Positions 60,957 to 64,000 of a stretch of DNA of 64,000 bases are shown piece by piece. Every line of letters begins with the position of its first letter. Positions within the stretch are counted from its first letter, which is position 1. This DNA is from Gracilariopsis chorda. Lineage: Eukaryota; Rhodophyta; Florideophyceae; Gracilariales; Gracilariaceae. Under the pieces are notes generated by a model. That model was not told the origin of the DNA, ran no database searches, and worked only from the letters and a program-made list of their open reading frames with translations. The stretch spans positions 62,001 to 126,000 of the forward strand of contig NBIV01000183.1 of the NCBI GenBank assembly GCA_003194525.1, in the 5' to 3' direction. The position numbers and the translations under genes are program-made.

Positions 60957-61262
60957 TGTGTTGCTGAGGTTGGGGGTACTGGAGTTCGATCAGACACCTG
61001 CCGTTCGTTCTGGTTTATTGGGCACACGGAGTCCTTCTTATAGGACTCCTGGGTTGCTACTAACATCTACTAACTAGGATGCACATTCTAAAGCGCCAAA
61101 AGGGGTAATAGTCCAACCTGGATAGATCCGTCTGATTCCATATGAATTCAGAGGTTGCCCATTGGGTAGCTACTTCAGTCTGCCTGATTGCGTGTCCATC
61201 ACCGCATTAACCCCGTCCAGGTCCGTCCTACTTCGTTTGATTCGTGCTACGTGTTAGGCGGA
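60957..61262 (-). repeat. LTR shared by U11 and U12
   Basis: Internal LTR of the common form, nearly identical to those of U2-U10. Confidence 0.85.
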
Positions 61263-61269
61263 CCTTCTT

Positions 61270-64000
61270 TCAATACCTACGAATCACGTTTATATCATTG
61301 AAGGTTTCGACGAGCTCCCAACTGGGTTCAATGTTATGGTCTTTCCAGGTCACGCAGTAAGTCATTTTTATATTCTTTCCCATGCTATGGTCAGTTATTT
61401 CTTTCACTTCATGGGTGCTTTCCTCAAATACTGCGTCATTCTGTTCGAGAAAGACGGCTTTCAACTGGTCAGGTGGGACGGTTCTCTTTAGCTGTTCGAG
61501 TTCTTCTTTCAGAACATATGCCCCTCCACGATTTTTCTGACCACCGTGAAAGGACCCTCGTAGCGCGCGTCCCATTTTGATTCCTTTGTTACATCTTTCA
61601 TCATAACTAAAGATCCAGGTGCAAAAGCGTCTTCTTTGAGCATGCATGTGTTCTTTTTGAAGTAACGGGCATCATTTTTCTTCACATCCATGACTCGCTC
61701 GCGCACGGAAGGGTACACAGTCCTAAAGATATCATCCTGATGCTTTTTCCAAAGCTCCAAGTCCAGCGTAGCCTTCGCGTGAGATTTTCCAAACCTTTCG
61801 AATCCATTCATACGTCGGCCAAACACTAAAAAGAACGGTGTGGATCCTGTCAAAGCAGCTACCTTGCAGTTGTATGCGAGCTGAACAAACGGTATAAATT
61901 CCTCCCATCTTTGTGTCGATCCGTCAAGTTCCTTTAGCAGCAGCGTCTCCACTGTTCCATTGACCCGTTATACTGCGCCATTAGCGCGCGGGTTGTATGC
62001 AGAAATGGTGCGATGGTCTATTCCGCTAAAGGTAGTGAGTTCTTTGATAAGTTTGTTCACAAATTCAGAGGCGTTGTCAGACTGCATGCCTTTTGGAACT
62101 CCAAAGATCGATAGCACTTCCCACAGCGCGCGTGTGACTTGTTCCATTCCCTTGCGTTGCAGTGGCTGCAGTCTTGCAAACTTCGTCATGATGCAAACGA
62201 TTGTCAACAGTGTGTTATGCCCACTGTCCGATTCTGGTAGTGAAGTGATGAGGTCGATCGCAATCTCGTCGCATGGTAGACTGGGAACCACGACCTTCAA
62301 TGGGTGGAATCCCCGCTTCTCAATATTGTGGCGTAGACACAGCAAACAACTATTGGTCTCTTTTCTAATTTCCTCTCGGATATTGTCTCACCAGTATCCG
62401 TCGTTCCACAGCTTCCTAAATACTTCTATCTGTCCAAAACAGCCGAAAGCGTGTGCTCGCTGTACCAAACTCTGTCGTTCGGTCTCTGTTCCTGGAGATT
62501 TCTTGTCTTTAAAAAGCTGCGAGACCGTGATGCTTGAGAGTGACACGGTAGGCATTTTGCAGCTTAGGGCGTCCGCAAGGTCGTTGTGTGGGCTTGGGAG
62601 GTTAATGACAACAAAGGTGAACCGAATGATCCGATGGAACCATCTGGCCATCATCCAGTTCACAGTTCGATGGCTATGCAAAAAGGTAAGCGCTCGATCG
62701 TCAGTAGAGAGCACAAAATGTCGTCCCAGAAGGTAGCATCTGAATTTCTCAATGCCCTAAACAACGGTAAGGAGTTCCCTCTTCGTCGCCCCGTAGTTCT
62801 TTTCGGGTTTAGACAAGGATCGGGACGCAAATGCAGTGAATCGAAGATTTCCATCGTCACGTTTTTGGCCGATCCATACGCCCAGACCGTATCCAGACGC
62901 GTCCATGCCTGCAAGGTATTGCCTGTTGTCGTCGAGGTACGCCAGAGTTGTTTGATCTGCCATCTGTTTTCTGATGTTCGTGAACGCACTTTCCACTTCA
63001 GTCGTCCATTGCAACTGACCTCGTCCCTTTCGGGCGTCATCTACAGGTCTTGAGAGGTAGGAGAACCGCGGAATGAACTAGCCGTAGTAGTGTGCAGCAC
63101 CGGGAAAGCTCAGCAGTTGCTTCACATTCTGTGGTCGTTCCCAGCTCGCGATTTCTTCGACTTTGGCTGGGTCGTTCCTGATGCCTTCTCCAATCACAAC
63201 AAATCCTAAGAGGCGTACTTCCTGCTGCCCAAAACAGCATTTGTCCGTCCTAATCGGGATTTCCCATTCTGTTAGTCTCTCTCTTACTCTTTTCACATGC
63301 GCAGCATGCGTCGTCATGTTGGAAGAAAAGATAATGATGTCGTCGATATAAATAGCCACGTATGGTATGTCATCAAATATCTTGTCCATTAGCTGCTGGA
63401 ACTTTGCTGACATCGTTTTAATTCCAAACGCGGCTGCGCACATGCGGTAGTGTGCACAGCACCAGCCAAAGGGAACCCAGTTGCGGTCTTCTTCCGGTAT
63501 GCGAAACCGGAAGTACCCGTCACGAATGTCTAGCGTTGTGAAAATGGCATCTGGTCCGGTGGCAGATCCAACAGCGTGCAAGATGTCCTGTACCCGCGGA
63601 CGTGGATAGTCCGGGTCTGGTAGAAGAGCGTTTAGGTGGCGGTGGTCGACAGCGTGTCGTACATCAACGAGATTTCCACTACCATCTCTCTTAGGCACGC
63701 TGAGGTTTGGAAATGAGTTGGCACAGTCATCTGGAGCAGGTTCGATTACTCCTGCTGAGAGCCATGGCTTGATCTCTGCATCGACACCGTCTTCGTCCTT
63801 TCGGGAGACAAACTTTACCCGGCTCCATATCGCTGAAGTCGTCTTTGGCAGTACCCGAAGCATAGCCAGAGGATGGGAGCATCCCGCAGAGAGTGGGATT
63901 TTCTGGTTTCGTTTCAACGCCTCTGTTACTTCGGTAGAAATACTCTCTGGGGTATGTGCTACGTCGGGTTGGCGCTCTTCATCTTCGGGGGAGGGGTCCG
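61270..64000 (-). pseudogene. pol: U12 pol, partial
   Basis: Chromodomain with ITDHSMG, type B integrase and RNase H (WTTEVESAF). RT contains VPFGWCC and FRFRIPEED where all other copies have VPFCWCC and FRFCIPEED, plus FVVIGEGIRND as in type A. It looks like the copy closest to the ancestral sequence. Fossil. Confidence 0.88.

Larger units (their letters stand above)
8534..64000 (-). repeat. Tandem array of one chromovirus, at least 11.6 copies
   Basis: The same unit repeats head to tail with LTR starts at 8534, 13299, 18073, 22841, 27597, 32369, 37134, 41899, 46664, 51427, 56191 and 60957, giving spacings of 4756-4774 bp (most often 4765). Only one LTR lies between neighbouring copies, and no unrelated DNA separates them. 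The left edge is where similarity to the unit stops, at 8533/8534. The array runs out of the window on the right. All copies have the same orientation and share most of their breaks. Confidence 0.95.
60957..64000 (-). mobile_element. Array copy U12, cut off by the window end
   Basis: LTR 60957 to about 61262, pol about 61270 to beyond 64000; gag lies outside. Type B integrase (PCDEIAIDLIT). RT is partly unlike both types, with FRIPEEDRNWVPFGWC, nearer the general family consensus. Broken. Confidence 0.93.

Noticed and set aside
8534-64000. CRISPR-like or host multigene tandem array
   Set aside because: The repeat unit is 4.8 kb and encodes gag, protease, RT, RNase H and integrase motifs, so it is a retroelement array.

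Overview
This is eukaryotic nuclear DNA that consists almost entirely of LTR retrotransposons. I see no bacterial gene order, operon, CRISPR array, rRNA gene or convincing tRNA gene, and no host gene I can recognise. The species cannot be read from the window. All identifiable proteins are Ty3/gypsy (Metaviridae) type, two of them with chromodomains, which fits algae, fungi, oomycetes or plants.

Region 1 (1 to about 8533) is an old patchwork. A decayed element on the minus strand (called E1 here) runs from about 4120 to beyond the window start. It has a long gag with a Ser/Asp/Arg-rich stretch, capsid-like blocks, an insertion of about 0.9 kb, a zinc-knuckle-like motif and a retropepsin. A second decayed element on the plus strand (E2) leaves a pol tail ending in a chromodomain at about 5865-5996, followed by a purine-only tract. 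From about 6220 to 8533 there are only weak, unrecognised reading frames.

Region 2 (8534 to the window end at 64000) is one head-to-tail array of a single Ty3/gypsy chromovirus on the minus strand. The repeat is about 4765 bp, with 11 complete copies plus about 0.64 of a twelfth (U1 to U12, numbered left to right). Neighbouring copies share a single LTR of about 0.25-0.31 kb. Within each copy, read on the minus strand, the order is: LTR, short leader with a tRNA-D-arm-like string, gag (coiled coil, capsid, two zinc-knuckle-type motifs), DSGA protease, reverse transcriptase, RNase H, DD35E integrase, chromodomain, polypurine tract, next LTR. Every copy is broken, with about half a dozen breaks common to all, so the array probably grew by DNA-level duplication of an already dead element rather than by fresh retrotransposition.

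Substitution markers split the copies into two sequence types: A (most of U1-U9) and B (the 3' end of U1, the 5' half of U10, and U11-U12). Mosaic boundaries between the types suggest repeated unequal crossing-over and gene conversion. One unit-long duplication can be traced across U8-U10. The array's left edge lies at 8533/8534; its right edge is outside the window.
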